Assembly: GCA_964559125.1 (NCBI GenBank) | Contig: CAZLGW010000069.1 | Coordinates: 1-15,580, forward strand | DNA from: Ravibacter sp964559125 | Lineage (GTDB): Bacteria > Bacteroidota > Bacteroidia > Cytophagales > Spirosomataceae | Direction: 5' to 3' | Length of the DNA stretch: 15,580 nucleotides | Shown: positions 1 through 7,374 of the stretch, piece after piece | Numbering within the stretch: position 1 is the stretch's first letter | Layout: the number at the start of each line of letters is the position of its first letter | Notes under the pieces: model-generated | Told to the model about the DNA's origin: nothing | Databases searched by the model: none | Seen by the model: only the letters and a program-made list of their open reading frames with translations | Program-made: the position numbers and the translations under genes

Positions 1-50
1 TTAGGCCTCCCGCTAGCGTTAATCCTGAGCCAGGATCAAACTCTCCGTTG
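1..50 (-). rRNA. rrs: 16S ribosomal RNA, 5' end only (partial)
   Basis: Read on the minus strand, this is the conserved start of bacterial 16S rRNA: GAGTTTGATCCTGGCTCAG (the 27F primer site) followed by GATTAACGCTAGCGGGAGGC. The rest of the gene lies beyond the left edge. The mature 5' end is placed near base 50 by analogy with other 16S genes, about 8 nt before GAGTTTGATC. The GCTAGCGG.AGGCCTAA wording is usual in Bacteroidota. GGATTAACG, where most members have GGATGAACG, is a small deviation. The gene reads leftward, away from the candidate origin at about 5.5 kb, as expected for an rRNA operon. Confidence 0.95.
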
Positions 51-158
51 TAAAAGAAATTAAATGTTTGTAGTCCGAAGACTTACAAGGTTCTTACTTA
101 TGGCTTACCTCAACATTTCAAAGAACTAGCCCTAATTTTCGACTCTCCGTCTCAATTG
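51..158 (-). other. 16S rRNA leader with boxA-like antitermination site and UUCG hairpin
   Basis: This is the stretch between the predicted transcription start and mature 16S rRNA. On the minus strand, 127-115 reads AGTTCTTTGAAAT, close to boxA (E. coli TGCTCTTTAACA), the NusB/S10 antitermination element of rRNA leaders. At 88-68 the strand folds as TTGT-a-AGTC / UUCG / GACT-ACAA, a stem with one bulged A capped by a stable C(UUCG)G tetraloop, possibly part of the processing structure. Both readings rest on pattern matching; the exact transcript start is inferred. Confidence 0.6.
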
Positions 159-164
159 GGAATG

Positions 165-196
165 CAAAGGTAGATAAAATTTTTTTTTGGACGCAA
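165..196 (-). promoter_or_regulatory. rRNA operon promoter, Bacteroidota type (-7 TACCTTTG, -33 TTG)
   Basis: On the minus strand, 172-165 reads TACCTTTG, an exact match to the Bacteroidota -7 element TAnnTTTG. A TTG at 196-194 lies 21 nt upstream and can serve as the -33 element. The spacer holds a run of nine A, and more A/T tracts lie upstream (about 201-230), resembling an UP element for a strong rRNA promoter. The distance of about 110 nt to mature 16S fits. Confidence 0.7.
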
Positions 197-259
197 TATC
201 GCTCAGAAAAAAAATTCAAACTTTTTTAACCCACCCTGAACACCACAGCGACTCCTACG

Positions 260-292
260 ATTCTTCCATAAGATTCTGTTATTCTTCCATAA
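260..292. repeat. 12-bp direct repeat at the pruA stop codon
   Basis: ATTCTTCCATAA occurs at 260-271 and 281-292, period 21 bp. On the coding strand the last codons Met-Glu-Glu-stop are followed, in frame, by Gln-Asn-Leu and a second Met-Glu-Glu, then Ser and stop. It looks like a small tandem duplication at the gene end. Confidence 0.7.
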
Positions 293-1904
293 ACGGATAG
301 CGGAAATCTTCAGGAGAAACAAATGTTTCCTTAATCGTCCGGGATGATACCCAACGCATCAGGTTTTGCTTTGCTCCCGCCTTGTCGTTGGTTCCGGAAG
401 CCCTTGCCCCCCCGAAAGGCTGCTGGCCTACTACTGCTCCGGTAGGTTTGTCGTTTATATAAAAGTTACCCGCAGCATTTACGAGGCTGCGGCCAACTCT
501 TTCGATGACTTCCCTGTCGGTGGCAAATAAGGCCCCTGTGAGCGAATAAGGTGATGTTTTATCGACTGTATGCACTATTTCGTCGAAATCGGCCGGATCA
601 TAAACGAAAATTGTCAGCACCGGGCCAAAAATTTCCTCCTGCATCGTGGTGTACAAAGGGTCGGAGGTAACCAGAACTGTGGGTTCAATAAAATAACCGG
701 TTTCCTTGCTGTAATTACCTCCATACAGAACTTCAACACCGTCTTTTCGCGCCTGGTCTATATAAGTAGTAATTTTATTATAGGCACGCTCGTCTATCAC
801 TGCGTTCACAAAATTTGAGAAATCTTCAACCCCTCCTACCTTTACTTTACTCAGACCCTCCAACAGGTGTCTCTTTATTTCCTCCCACAGATCGGCAGGC
901 AGGTAGGCTCTCGAGGCCGCAGAACATTTCTGGCCCTGGTATTCAAAAGCGCCTCTTATCAGCGCAGTAGCTACTGCCTTAGGGTTGGCGGATGAATGAG
1001 CCAGCACAAAATCCTTTCCGCCCGTCTCGCCGACTATTCGCGGGAATGATCTGTAATTGGCAATATTATCTCCTATTGTTTTCCATATCTGCCTGAAAAC
1101 ACCGGTGCTGCCCGTAAAATGCAGTCCTGCAAAATCGCGATGACGAAAAATGACTTCTCCTGCTTCAGGACCGTCTACCAGGATCATATTAATGACCCCG
1201 TCAGGAAGACCTGCTTCTCTGAAAACCTGCATAATAACGTGTGCTGCATATACCTGTGTAAATGCCGGCTTCCATATTACCACGTTCCCCATCAATGCAG
1301 GCGCAGCGGGTAAATTACCTGCTATAGCCGTAAAATTGAATGGTGTGAGCGCAAACACAAATCCTTCAAGCGGACGGTATTCCGTCCTGTTCCAGACCCC
1401 GGGCGAAGAAACAGGCTGCTCTGCGTAGATTTCCGACATAAAGGCTACGTTGAACCGGAGAAAATCTATCAGTTCGCAAGCTGAATCAATCTCAGCCTGG
1501 TATGCATTTTTCGACTGTCCCAGCATAGTAGCCGCATTTATGATATACCGGTAAGGACCGGCTATCAGATCGGCTGCCTTTAAAAATACCGACGCCCTGT
1601 GCTCCCAGGAAAGCGCCGCCCACTCCGGTGCCTTCTTTAAAGCCACTGCGATAGCCTTTTCCACATCCCCGGCATTCCCGGTGTGGAAATACCCGAGTGT
1701 GTGGTGATGATCGTGCGGGATAGATATCCGCTCTTTTACCTGCGAGAAAACCTGCTCAGAACCTATGTACTGGGGAATCTCCACTATTTTATTCCTGGCT
1801 TCTTCCAGGGCTCTTTTCAATAAATCCCTTTCATTTGTACCCGGAGCATAGGTTTTGACAGGTTCATTCACCGGGAAGGGTACCTTGAATATGCCATTGT
1901 TCAT
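279..1904 (-). CDS. pruA: L-glutamate gamma-semialdehyde (1-pyrroline-5-carboxylate) dehydrogenase
   Basis: This enzyme oxidises P5C/glutamate semialdehyde to glutamate with NAD+, the second step of proline breakdown in the cytoplasm. The 541-aa protein matches the length of stand-alone ALDH4-type enzymes. The general-base Glu is in GETGGKDF (about residue 293) and the nucleophilic Cys in GQKCSAASR (about 327). FTGSTGVF and LTPFNFTAIAGNLP are the usual NAD-site and substrate-site blocks. The ATG at 1904 is chosen: it gives MNNGIFKVPFPVNEPV, the normal family N-terminus. An in-frame TTG 51 nt upstream would add an unrelated tail. No Shine-Dalgarno or TAnnTTTG is visible upstream. The gene is divergent from thrC, and no proline dehydrogenase is next to it. 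A 21-bp-period repeat overlaps its 3' end. Confidence 0.95.
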   Translation of the reverse strand: MNNGIFKVPFPVNEPVKTYAPGTNERDLLKRALEEARNKIVEIPQYIGSEQVFSQVKERISIPHDHHHTLGYFHTGNAGDVEKAIAVALKKAPEWAALSWEHRASVFLKAADLIAGPYRYIINAATMLGQSKNAYQAEIDSACELIDFLRFNVAFMSEIYAEQPVSSPGVWNRTEYRPLEGFVFALTPFNFTAIAGNLPAAPALMGNVVIWKPAFTQVYAAHVIMQVFREAGLPDGVINMILVDGPEAGEVIFRHRDFAGLHFTGSTGVFRQIWKTIGDNIANYRSFPRIVGETGGKDFVLAHSSANPKAVATALIRGAFEYQGQKCSAASRAYLPADLWEEIKRHLLEGLSKVKVGGVEDFSNFVNAVIDERAYNKITTYIDQARKDGVEVLYGGNYSKETGYFIEPTVLVTSDPLYTTMQEEIFGPVLTIFVYDPADFDEIVHTVDKTSPYSLTGALFATDREVIERVGRSLVNAAGNFYINDKPTGAVVGQQPFGGARASGTNDKAGAKQNLMRWVSSRTIKETFVSPEDFRYPFMEE

Positions 1905-1975
1905 GATAAACGAAGTAATGTTGATGATTTGTTTGTTATAAAACGACGGAGTCAAGTTAGTACTTTTAAATTAGT

Positions 1976-1983
1976 TATTTTTG
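1976..1983 (+). promoter_or_regulatory. Candidate thrC promoter -7 element TATTTTTG
   Basis: TATTTTTG fits TAnnTTTG and lies 32 nt before the thrC ATG, which would leave a short 5' UTR of about 25 nt. No clear TTTG/TTG is seen at the -33 position (about 1950-1956), so support rests on one element and the location in the divergent pruA-thrC gap. Confidence 0.45.
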
Positions 1984-2015
1984 CACCCTTATAAATTACT
2001 ACCTGACAGCATCTC

Positions 2016-3317
2016 ATGCAATTTCACAGTACGAAGAATCATGCCTTGAAAGCATCTCTCCCGGAAGCTATTTTCAGGAGTCTGCCACCGGACAATGGTT
2101 TGTATATGCCGGATTCCATTCCTTTGCTTCCTAAAAGCTTCTTTGATCGTATCCATGAAATGACTTTCAATGAGATAGCGATAGAAGTTACCCGCGCCCT
2201 GCTTGGCGACGATCTGACTGGAAAAGAGGTAGAGAATATAGTAAACAGGGCCTTTGATTTCACAGCTCCCGTCGTAAAGATTGAGCCTGATGTGAACATA
2301 CTGGAACTGTTTCATGGTCCCTCCATGGCTTTCAAAGACTTTGGAGCACGGTTCATGGCTTCTTTGATGTCGCATTTCCTACAGAAATCGAACAAGACGA
2401 TCGACATCCTGGTCGCTACTTCCGGCGATACTGGCGGCGCGGTTGCACAGGGTTTCTATAAAGTTCCGGGGATTAATGTCACCATCCTGTATCCTTCCGG
2501 GAAAGTAAGTGATATCCAGGAAAGGCAGCTTACCACACTTGGAGAGAATGTACGGGCGGTAGAGATCGAGGGAACATTTGACGATTGCCAGAACCTTGTC
2601 AAACGGGCTTTCCTCGATGACGAGCTCAACCAAAAATTTAACCTTTCGTCTGCAAATTCAATCAATATATCAAGACTCATACCACAGTCTTTTTATTACT
2701 TCTTCGCCTACGCACAGCTTGCAAAAGAAAACAAGCCTATCGTTTTCTCCGTACCCAGCGGAAATTTCGGAAATCTGAGCGCCGGCCTGCTTGCCTGGAA
2801 AATGGGACTTCCGGTGGAAAGATTTATCGCTTCAACAAATCTCAATAACGCAGTACCGCAATTCCTGAGTACAGGGGTGTACAGCCCAAGAGAGTCGGTA
2901 GCTACCATATCGAATGCCATGGATGTAGGCAACCCAAGTAATTTCGTACGTATGAGCCGTCTTCTCGACGACGACATGCAGCTTATCACCCGGATGATAA
3001 CGGGTTACTTTTTTGATGATAGCCAAACCCGGGCCGCGATGCGGAATGTATATGAGAAGACCGGCTATGTTATATGTCCTCATACAGCGGTTGCCTATCT
3101 CGGACTGAAACGGTACATGGAAGAAGAGTCGCGACCGGTCAGCGGCGTAGTGCTGTCTACCGCCCATCCGGCTAAATTTCTCGACCTTGTCGAAGACACA
3201 CTCGAAGAAAAAATAAGTATCCCGGAAAATCTCGGGAAGTTATTGTCGAAAAGGAAAGAATCTGTTAAAATGCCTGCTCTCTTTGCTGATTTTAAATCCT
3301 GGCTTCTTAATTCATAA
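2016..3317 (+). CDS. thrC: Threonine synthase
   Basis: This PLP enzyme converts O-phospho-L-homoserine to L-threonine and phosphate, the last step of threonine synthesis. The 433-aa length matches the E. coli-type (about 428 aa) class. The PLP lysine is in AFKDFGARF at residue 107. The phosphate-binding and cofactor loops SGDTGGAVAQGF (136-147) and PSGNFGNLSAG (247-257) are intact, as is the SANSINISRLIPQ block (212-224). The ATG at 2016 gives a normal short N-terminus (MQFHSTKNHALKAS). The gene stands alone: thrA and thrB are not adjacent here, and it is flanked by the divergent pruA and by its own terminator. It is the only plus-strand gene in the window. Confidence 0.96.
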   Translation: MQFHSTKNHALKASLPEAIFRSLPPDNGLYMPDSIPLLPKSFFDRIHEMTFNEIAIEVTRALLGDDLTGKEVENIVNRAFDFTAPVVKIEPDVNILELFHGPSMAFKDFGARFMASLMSHFLQKSNKTIDILVATSGDTGGAVAQGFYKVPGINVTILYPSGKVSDIQERQLTTLGENVRAVEIEGTFDDCQNLVKRAFLDDELNQKFNLSSANSINISRLIPQSFYYFFAYAQLAKENKPIVFSVPSGNFGNLSAGLLAWKMGLPVERFIASTNLNNAVPQFLSTGVYSPRESVATISNAMDVGNPSNFVRMSRLLDDDMQLITRMITGYFFDDSQTRAAMRNVYEKTGYVICPHTAVAYLGLKRYMEEESRPVSGVVLSTAHPAKFLDLVEDTLEEKISIPENLGKLLSKRKESVKMPALFADFKSWLLNS

Positions 3318-3379
3318 GATAAAAAATCGCATCCGAATACAAATTTAATATTCTTATTATCAAATAATTACAAAAATAT

Positions 3380-3424
3380 AAAAAGCAATATAACTCAAAA
3401 TACAGCCTCTGAGATTTGCTTTTT
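3380..3424 (+). terminator. Weak A/T-rich hairpin after thrC
   Basis: AAAAAGCAA (3380-3388) can pair with TTGCTTTTT (3416-3424), and T residues run on to 3426. The stem has only two G-C pairs and the loop is long (27 nt), so this is at best a weak first terminator ahead of the stronger one at 3442. Confidence 0.25.
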
Positions 3425-3441
3425 TTCTCCCTGGCTTTACA

Positions 3442-3479
3442 ATGGCCCTGAATAACAAAATGTCAGGGCCATCTTTTTT
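3442..3479 (+). terminator. Intrinsic terminator of thrC
   Basis: A perfect 10-bp stem ATGGCCCTGA / TCAGGGCCAT (3442-3451 with 3463-3472), with an 11-nt loop, is followed by C and six T. This is a textbook rho-independent terminator in the plus direction. It ends 4 nt before the stop codon of the converging TPR gene. On the minus strand no T-run follows the hairpin, so it probably does not serve that gene well. Confidence 0.88.
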
Positions 3480-3483
3480 CGGG

Positions 3484-5283
3484 CTAATTGATAGTATCAC
3501 CCCTTAGCCGGCGGTAACGCTTCCGGGCGTCGGCGACAAAAATACTCGCCGGGTATTTTTCCATGAGCTCCTGGTAATAACGCAGCGCTTCTTCTTTTTT
3601 CTTCAGCTTGGTTTCGTAGAGCTGAGCCAGCTCATACATGGCGTTGTCGGCGAGGATATCATAGTGAAATGTCTCTATTATTTTAAGGAGACATTTTTCA
3701 GCTTCCTCATTCCGGTCCAGCTTAATATAGGTAGAAGCCTGCAGCCAGAGGATTTCGTCAGCAAGGCTATGATCCTGGTAACGCGAGTAAAGGGACTGCA
3801 GGGAATCGATCGCTTCGTTATAGTGATGCTGAAACAATTGCAGCTCTACAGCTGCATAGGCCTTCATCGCATCATCGGAGGTGTCAAGACCTGTATTATC
3901 CAGTATAAGCAGGCTTAGGGCACTGGCATCGTTCGCTATTTCGCGGGAAGTAGCTTTTTTAAGAACGTTTAAAACCGATTTAGCCAGGTCAAACTCTCCT
4001 TTGTAATAATAGAGTTTTGCATTTCTTAGCTTAGCCTCGTAACCGAGTACGTTATCTTTCTGGGATTTCTCCACCTGTGAATAGGTAAGGGAAGCCTCCC
4101 ACGGATCGTTTTCCAGGATGTAGATATCTCCGAGATCAAGTTTGCATTTATCTGCAAATGCTATCTCCTTTCCTGCCGATTCTATAGCACGGTTTAAAAG
4201 CGCTATAGACTTTTGCCGGTCATCGAGGTAAAACGCATATAGCAGGGCCATATTCCTCAATGCCTCCAGCGAATTGATGTTGATCCCGACTTCCGAAAGC
4301 AACGATTCGTAATCTTTGATCAGCTTTTTTACCTCTTCTTTATCGACCGGGTAGCTACGCCTGGTTTGCTGCTCACGAACAAAAATCATCATCCGGCGTA
4401 CGTAAGGATACAACTCTGTTTTAGAATACTCTTTCAACAGGTATTCGTACATACGCAGCGTATTGGCATAATCTTCGTTCTGAAGGGAAAGTTTGGATAG
4501 CTCAATTATACGTAGCCCGTTGTTTTTCAACCGTTTATCCAGTGCTCTTTCCTGGAGAAACGCTTTATAAAAGTCCTTTTTCTGAACCTGATGCCATATA
4601 AGAAGCTCGTTATAAAATACTTCGTTGGGATTTCGCTGAATGTTTTCATACAACACTTTTTCCAGGATGTCCCCGTCTTTCTCTTCCTTCAGGAAATCCT
4701 GCAGCATATTCTGAACAATCTCGGGATTACGGATCATCGAACCGTAAGAGATCAGTTCCCTGATCATGCTCTCGGTTTCACCTATTTCCCGGTATATTCC
4801 TGCGAGCTCGAGCCGGAACAGATGCATGTTCTTTTGGCTGTCTCTTGCCGACAGAACGATTTTCTTTGCGTAAGCCGGCTCTCCTATCTTCCGGAAATCT
4901 TCGATAAACTGAGTGAACAGATCCGGCCTGAGATTGACGACCTGTAAAGCGGCATCAAATTTTCTGCCTGCTTCACCGCTCTTTTGCTGGGCGGCTAGTG
5001 TTCTTCCCCATTGAAAGTTATAAAAAGCCTGGTTAGCCTGATCTTTGGAGATCTGCTTCTTAAAAAAAGCCTCAACATCGGTCCAACGCTTCTCTTTAAT
5101 AAGACAATCAGTATATTTTACAAGCAGATCTTTGAAGAACTGGTCTTTCAACGCCTTCTCCGCATAAAACGTCGCTTTCTCACAATCGCCGGCCCGGAAG
5201 TATTCTGAAGACAATTCACGGTCAGACTGCGCATACGAAGAGAATACAACCAAGATAAATGAAAAGCACAACAGGTATCGCAT
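3484..5283 (-). CDS. Secreted tetratricopeptide-repeat protein, role unknown
   Basis: The 599-aa protein begins with a Sec signal peptide (MRYLLCFSFILVVFSSYAQS, likely cut after SYA), so it should be periplasmic or on the cell surface. The rest is a string of helical TPR-like pairs. Examples are a first unit at about 22-50 (RELSSEYFRAGDCEKATFYA), and at the C-terminus ADEILWLQASTYIKLDRNEEA followed by ADNAMYELAQLYETKLKKKEEA and YYQELMEKYPAS, which resemble the outer TPRs of BamD/CpoB-type proteins. No catalytic domain is seen. The ATG at 5283 is chosen because it starts the signal peptide. The upstream side is the A/T-rich end of the candidate origin, and the gene reads away from it. Homologues are common in Bacteroidota without a firm function; scaffold or assembly roles are inference. 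Confidence 0.85.
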   Translation of the reverse strand: MRYLLCFSFILVVFSSYAQSDRELSSEYFRAGDCEKATFYAEKALKDQFFKDLLVKYTDCLIKEKRWTDVEAFFKKQISKDQANQAFYNFQWGRTLAAQQKSGEAGRKFDAALQVVNLRPDLFTQFIEDFRKIGEPAYAKKIVLSARDSQKNMHLFRLELAGIYREIGETESMIRELISYGSMIRNPEIVQNMLQDFLKEEKDGDILEKVLYENIQRNPNEVFYNELLIWHQVQKKDFYKAFLQERALDKRLKNNGLRIIELSKLSLQNEDYANTLRMYEYLLKEYSKTELYPYVRRMMIFVREQQTRRSYPVDKEEVKKLIKDYESLLSEVGININSLEALRNMALLYAFYLDDRQKSIALLNRAIESAGKEIAFADKCKLDLGDIYILENDPWEASLTYSQVEKSQKDNVLGYEAKLRNAKLYYYKGEFDLAKSVLNVLKKATSREIANDASALSLLILDNTGLDTSDDAMKAYAAVELQLFQHHYNEAIDSLQSLYSRYQDHSLADEILWLQASTYIKLDRNEEAEKCLLKIIETFHYDILADNAMYELAQLYETKLKKKEEALRYYQELMEKYPASIFVADARKRYRRLRGDTIN

Positions 5284-5302
5284 AGGTCTTTCTCTTGTTT
5301 CC

Positions 5303-5353
5303 TTATAATAATAAATATAAAGAATTTAAATAAGATTTTATTATTATCAATTA
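5303..5353. other. Candidate DNA unwinding element
   Basis: Only 3 of 51 bases are G or C (at 5322, 5334 and 5348). The tract lies 12 bp from the nearest perfect DnaA box, as expected for the strand-opening region of an origin. It is also the 5' flank of the TPR gene, so it may contain that gene's promoter, although no TAnnTTTG is present. Confidence 0.55.
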
Positions 5354-5365
5354 GGGCTGTCGATA

Positions 5366-5515
5366 TGTGGATAATTGGAGAACTAACAGTTTCTGCACAG
5401 TTTGGAGAATCGATTGTGGATAAATATGGAGTTTATTACGTTGTAATACAATGGATTAAGCCGGAAGTCCGGTGATATTGTGGATATGTTTCTGCACACA
5501 GATCTATGTGGATAG
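5366..5515 (-). promoter_or_regulatory. DnaA box array, left cluster (four boxes, same orientation)
   Basis: TGTGGATAA at 5366-5374 and 5415-5423 is the exact complement of the consensus TTATCCACA. TGTGGATAT (5479-5487) and TGTGGATAG (5507-5515) differ only in the last base. All four face the same way. The two perfect boxes share a TCGAT just before them. An 11-mer GTTTCTGCACA occurs at 5389-5399 and 5488-5498; its TTCTGCACA part is a two-mismatch relative of a DnaA box and may be a weak site. Confidence 0.75.
5434..5448. repeat. Inverted repeat within candidate oriC
   Basis: TATTAC-GTT-GTAATA is a perfect 6-bp inverted repeat with a 3-nt centre between two DnaA boxes. It could be a protein operator or a small cruciform; no known factor is assigned. 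Confidence 0.5.
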
Positions 5516-5545
5516 AGAGCGTGTTAAGGAGAGGATAAATTCCCG

Positions 5546-5636
5546 GTTATTAACACCATGAGTTCTTACGTTATTTTATAAACATGTGTGGCTTAGTTAT
5601 TAACTTTTTGTCAAAAGAATAGATAGAGTTATTAAC
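5546..5636. repeat. Three copies of the near-palindrome GTTATTAAC in candidate oriC
   Basis: GTTATTAAC occurs at 5546-5554, 5596-5604 and 5628-5636. Each is GTTA and TAAC around one central T, so it is an inverted repeat in itself. At 5595-5605 it extends to AGTTA-T-TAACT. The copies lie only in the middle of the origin candidate, between the two DnaA box clusters. The binding partner is unknown. Confidence 0.6.
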
Positions 5637-5648
5637 AGCAAAGAGCAT

Positions 5649-5669
5649 TTATCCACATAGTTATCCACA
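5649..5669 (+). promoter_or_regulatory. Tandem pair of perfect DnaA boxes, right cluster
   Basis: TTATCCACA at 5649-5657 and again at 5661-5669, start to start 12 bp, in the orientation opposite to the left cluster. Both are exact consensus boxes, and both are followed by TA or TAT. Confidence 0.8.
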
Positions 5670-5733
5670 TATTTTACTATATGCCCGGGAAGCTGGTTTC
5701 CGGATCTCTGTAGTAATACCGGTAGGAAGCCGC

Positions 5734-7350
5734 TTAATTGGATGCTTCTCCCGTCAGATCGAAATATTGATCCTCGTATTCAAAATTGGCCTTAATGACG
5801 AGTTCGGTAGGAAAAACGAATATTTTTTCAGGTTGTATTTTCCGTTCATAATTGCCGGTATCCCACTTGCCATTTTGATTTGAGTCTATTATCAGACGGA
5901 GTTTGTAGGTATCGGGCTTTATATTTTTGAAAGTGAAAGGGCTTTTTTCCGCCCGGCGGATAACGGTTTTAAAGTCTTTGTCCAGAAGTTCGACAAAGAA
6001 AGTAAGACCGGCCGGGTTTTGTACCGTTCCACGTAAAATGCCATAGTCGGAGGGGTCTATGATAGGATGTTTGTAGGTAGTCGCAGCTAGGGTATCGCCC
6101 TCTATGCTGAGGATGGCCCCTTTTTGGAATCTTACTACGATGCTGTCTTTAGCGGAAGTAGGTGCAGCTATATCAAGCTTTGTATTGTATTCGTGCCAAT
6201 GAAGGGTGATATCTTGCTGTCTGACGAGCAAGGCGCTATCTGCTGTTATTGTAATTAATAAACTGTCAGTTTTTAGCACGGGTTTGTTAAAAGTGAGGGA
6301 TAGTGCTATTTGAGATTCTACCGGTTCGCCATTGGCTTTGTCTGATTTGATTGAGAAAGGTGAAGATTGTCTTTCTTTTCCCCTTTGAGGCAGGAAGGTT
6401 ATTTTTTGTTCCAGTTCTTTGGAATATCCGAGAGAATCTATGACAGAGATGGTAGTTCTGACTGTATCGGTCTGAACAGGGATATTGTAGACTTTAAGCT
6501 GTGTCGGCGATTCAAAATGGAAAGGAAGTTGCTGATCTTCGGGAAAATGGATCTCTGCTTTTTCCAGGCCTTTGTTGAAGACAAGTGTATAGTCGTTTAC
6601 TTTGGGTATAGTACGCTGTATGCGGAGAGGTGTTATATCCGAATGAAAAAGGGACAACCGGTAGTTGCTGGTATCGCTGGTTACATGCACCACGGAATCA
6701 AGAAAGGCAATGGATTCATCTTTGGGATTATAGAGTAGATTTCTATTTTTGTCGGTAATGGCTATCAATGAATAAGAGGCTATCTGTGTATTTTCTATCT
6801 CGAATTTTCCACTGCTGTCAGTGCGGGCGAAGTAATACGGTTTTATCTTTTCAGGATTGAGTGTATCGCTTAGTTTATAGAGTCCGACCAAAGCATCAAA
6901 TATAGGCTGATTTGTACGTATATCTTTTATCGTTCCATATACTCTTCCTGAATCCAAAGCTGCGCCTGTGCTGAATACGAGTTTGAGATTACGCGCGGGA
7001 TTTCTTTCCGCAAGGTCTTTTATACCGTCGCTGAAGTTAAATGTATAGGTAGTGGAATCGTTGAATGCTTTTCGGAATTTGAGGATCACAGTCTGGTTTT
7101 TTACCTGCGGAGTATAAGTATTATCTGTTTCGGGCGTGATAATCAGTTTTTGCATAAGATTATCTACGACTACATATTCATCAAAGGTGAGGGAAATGAT
7201 ATTGTCTTTAAAGTTTATGGCTTTGTTTTCAGGAATACTACTAACGAGTTCCGGGGGTATCTCATCTTTTTTGCCACCGGTTGGTGTGACCATCTGGGCG
7301 CATTGATAGAGTAATAGCGACAGGAACGATATAATAAGGCCTTTTCTCAC
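5734..7350 (-). CDS. SbsA Ig-like (Big_5) domain lipoprotein, role unknown
   Basis: The 538-aa protein starts with a lipoprotein signal peptide (MRKGLIISFLSLLLYQC, lipid Cys at 17) and the CAQMVTPTGGKKDEIPPE mature start typical of a Bacteroidota lipoprotein family. A bacterial Ig-like (SbsA/Big_5) domain follows (about 36-130, with ISLTFDEYV and TYTFNFSDGIKD). Next is a carboxypeptidase-regulatory-like beta domain (GTIKDIRTNQPIFDALVGL, TDSSGKFEIEN). The C-terminal part carries DSNQNGKWD, resembling a calcium-binding loop. The start is GTG at 7350; no upstream ATG gives the signal peptide. The GTG lies 24 nt after the methyltransferase stop, so co-transcription with it and mnmG is likely. It is presumably anchored in the outer membrane; its job there is unknown. 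The gene reads toward the candidate origin. Confidence 0.85.
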   Translation of the reverse strand: MRKGLIISFLSLLLYQCAQMVTPTGGKKDEIPPELVSSIPENKAINFKDNIISLTFDEYVVVDNLMQKLIITPETDNTYTPQVKNQTVILKFRKAFNDSTTYTFNFSDGIKDLAERNPARNLKLVFSTGAALDSGRVYGTIKDIRTNQPIFDALVGLYKLSDTLNPEKIKPYYFARTDSSGKFEIENTQIASYSLIAITDKNRNLLYNPKDESIAFLDSVVHVTSDTSNYRLSLFHSDITPLRIQRTIPKVNDYTLVFNKGLEKAEIHFPEDQQLPFHFESPTQLKVYNIPVQTDTVRTTISVIDSLGYSKELEQKITFLPQRGKERQSSPFSIKSDKANGEPVESQIALSLTFNKPVLKTDSLLITITADSALLVRQQDITLHWHEYNTKLDIAAPTSAKDSIVVRFQKGAILSIEGDTLAATTYKHPIIDPSDYGILRGTVQNPAGLTFFVELLDKDFKTVIRRAEKSPFTFKNIKPDTYKLRLIIDSNQNGKWDTGNYERKIQPEKIFVFPTELVIKANFEYEDQYFDLTGEASN

Positions 7351-7374
7351 CCTTGTTTGTTTAGAATATAAGAC

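Larger units (their letters stand above)
5284..5733. other. Candidate chromosomal replication origin (oriC)
   Basis: This 450-bp gene-free region combines the parts of a bacterial origin. An extremely A/T-rich tract lies at 5303-5353. Four perfect DnaA boxes are present (5366-5374, 5415-5423, 5649-5657, 5661-5669), plus two boxes with one mismatch in the last base (5479-5487, 5507-5515). The box groups face each other across a middle section with three GTTATTAAC repeats. mnmG (gidA), a classical origin neighbour, begins about 4.4 kb away; two parS-like sites and an outward-reading rRNA operon are nearby. dnaA is not in the window, which is not unusual in Bacteroidota. The alternative is a DnaA-binding regulatory region; the box number and DUE-like tract favour an origin. 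Confidence 0.72.

Noticed and set aside
1905..1955. Longer pruA from a TTG start
   Set aside because: The added 17 residues do not match the family N-terminus, and the ATG at 1904 does.
3442..3479. The thrC terminator as a bidirectional terminator for the TPR gene
   Set aside because: On the minus strand the hairpin is followed by TTGTAAAGCC, not by a T-run.
5331..5353. GATTTTATTATTA as an E. coli-type 13-mer or DnaA-trio array
   Set aside because: The tract is simple A/T sequence; no regular repeat of either kind can be read with confidence.
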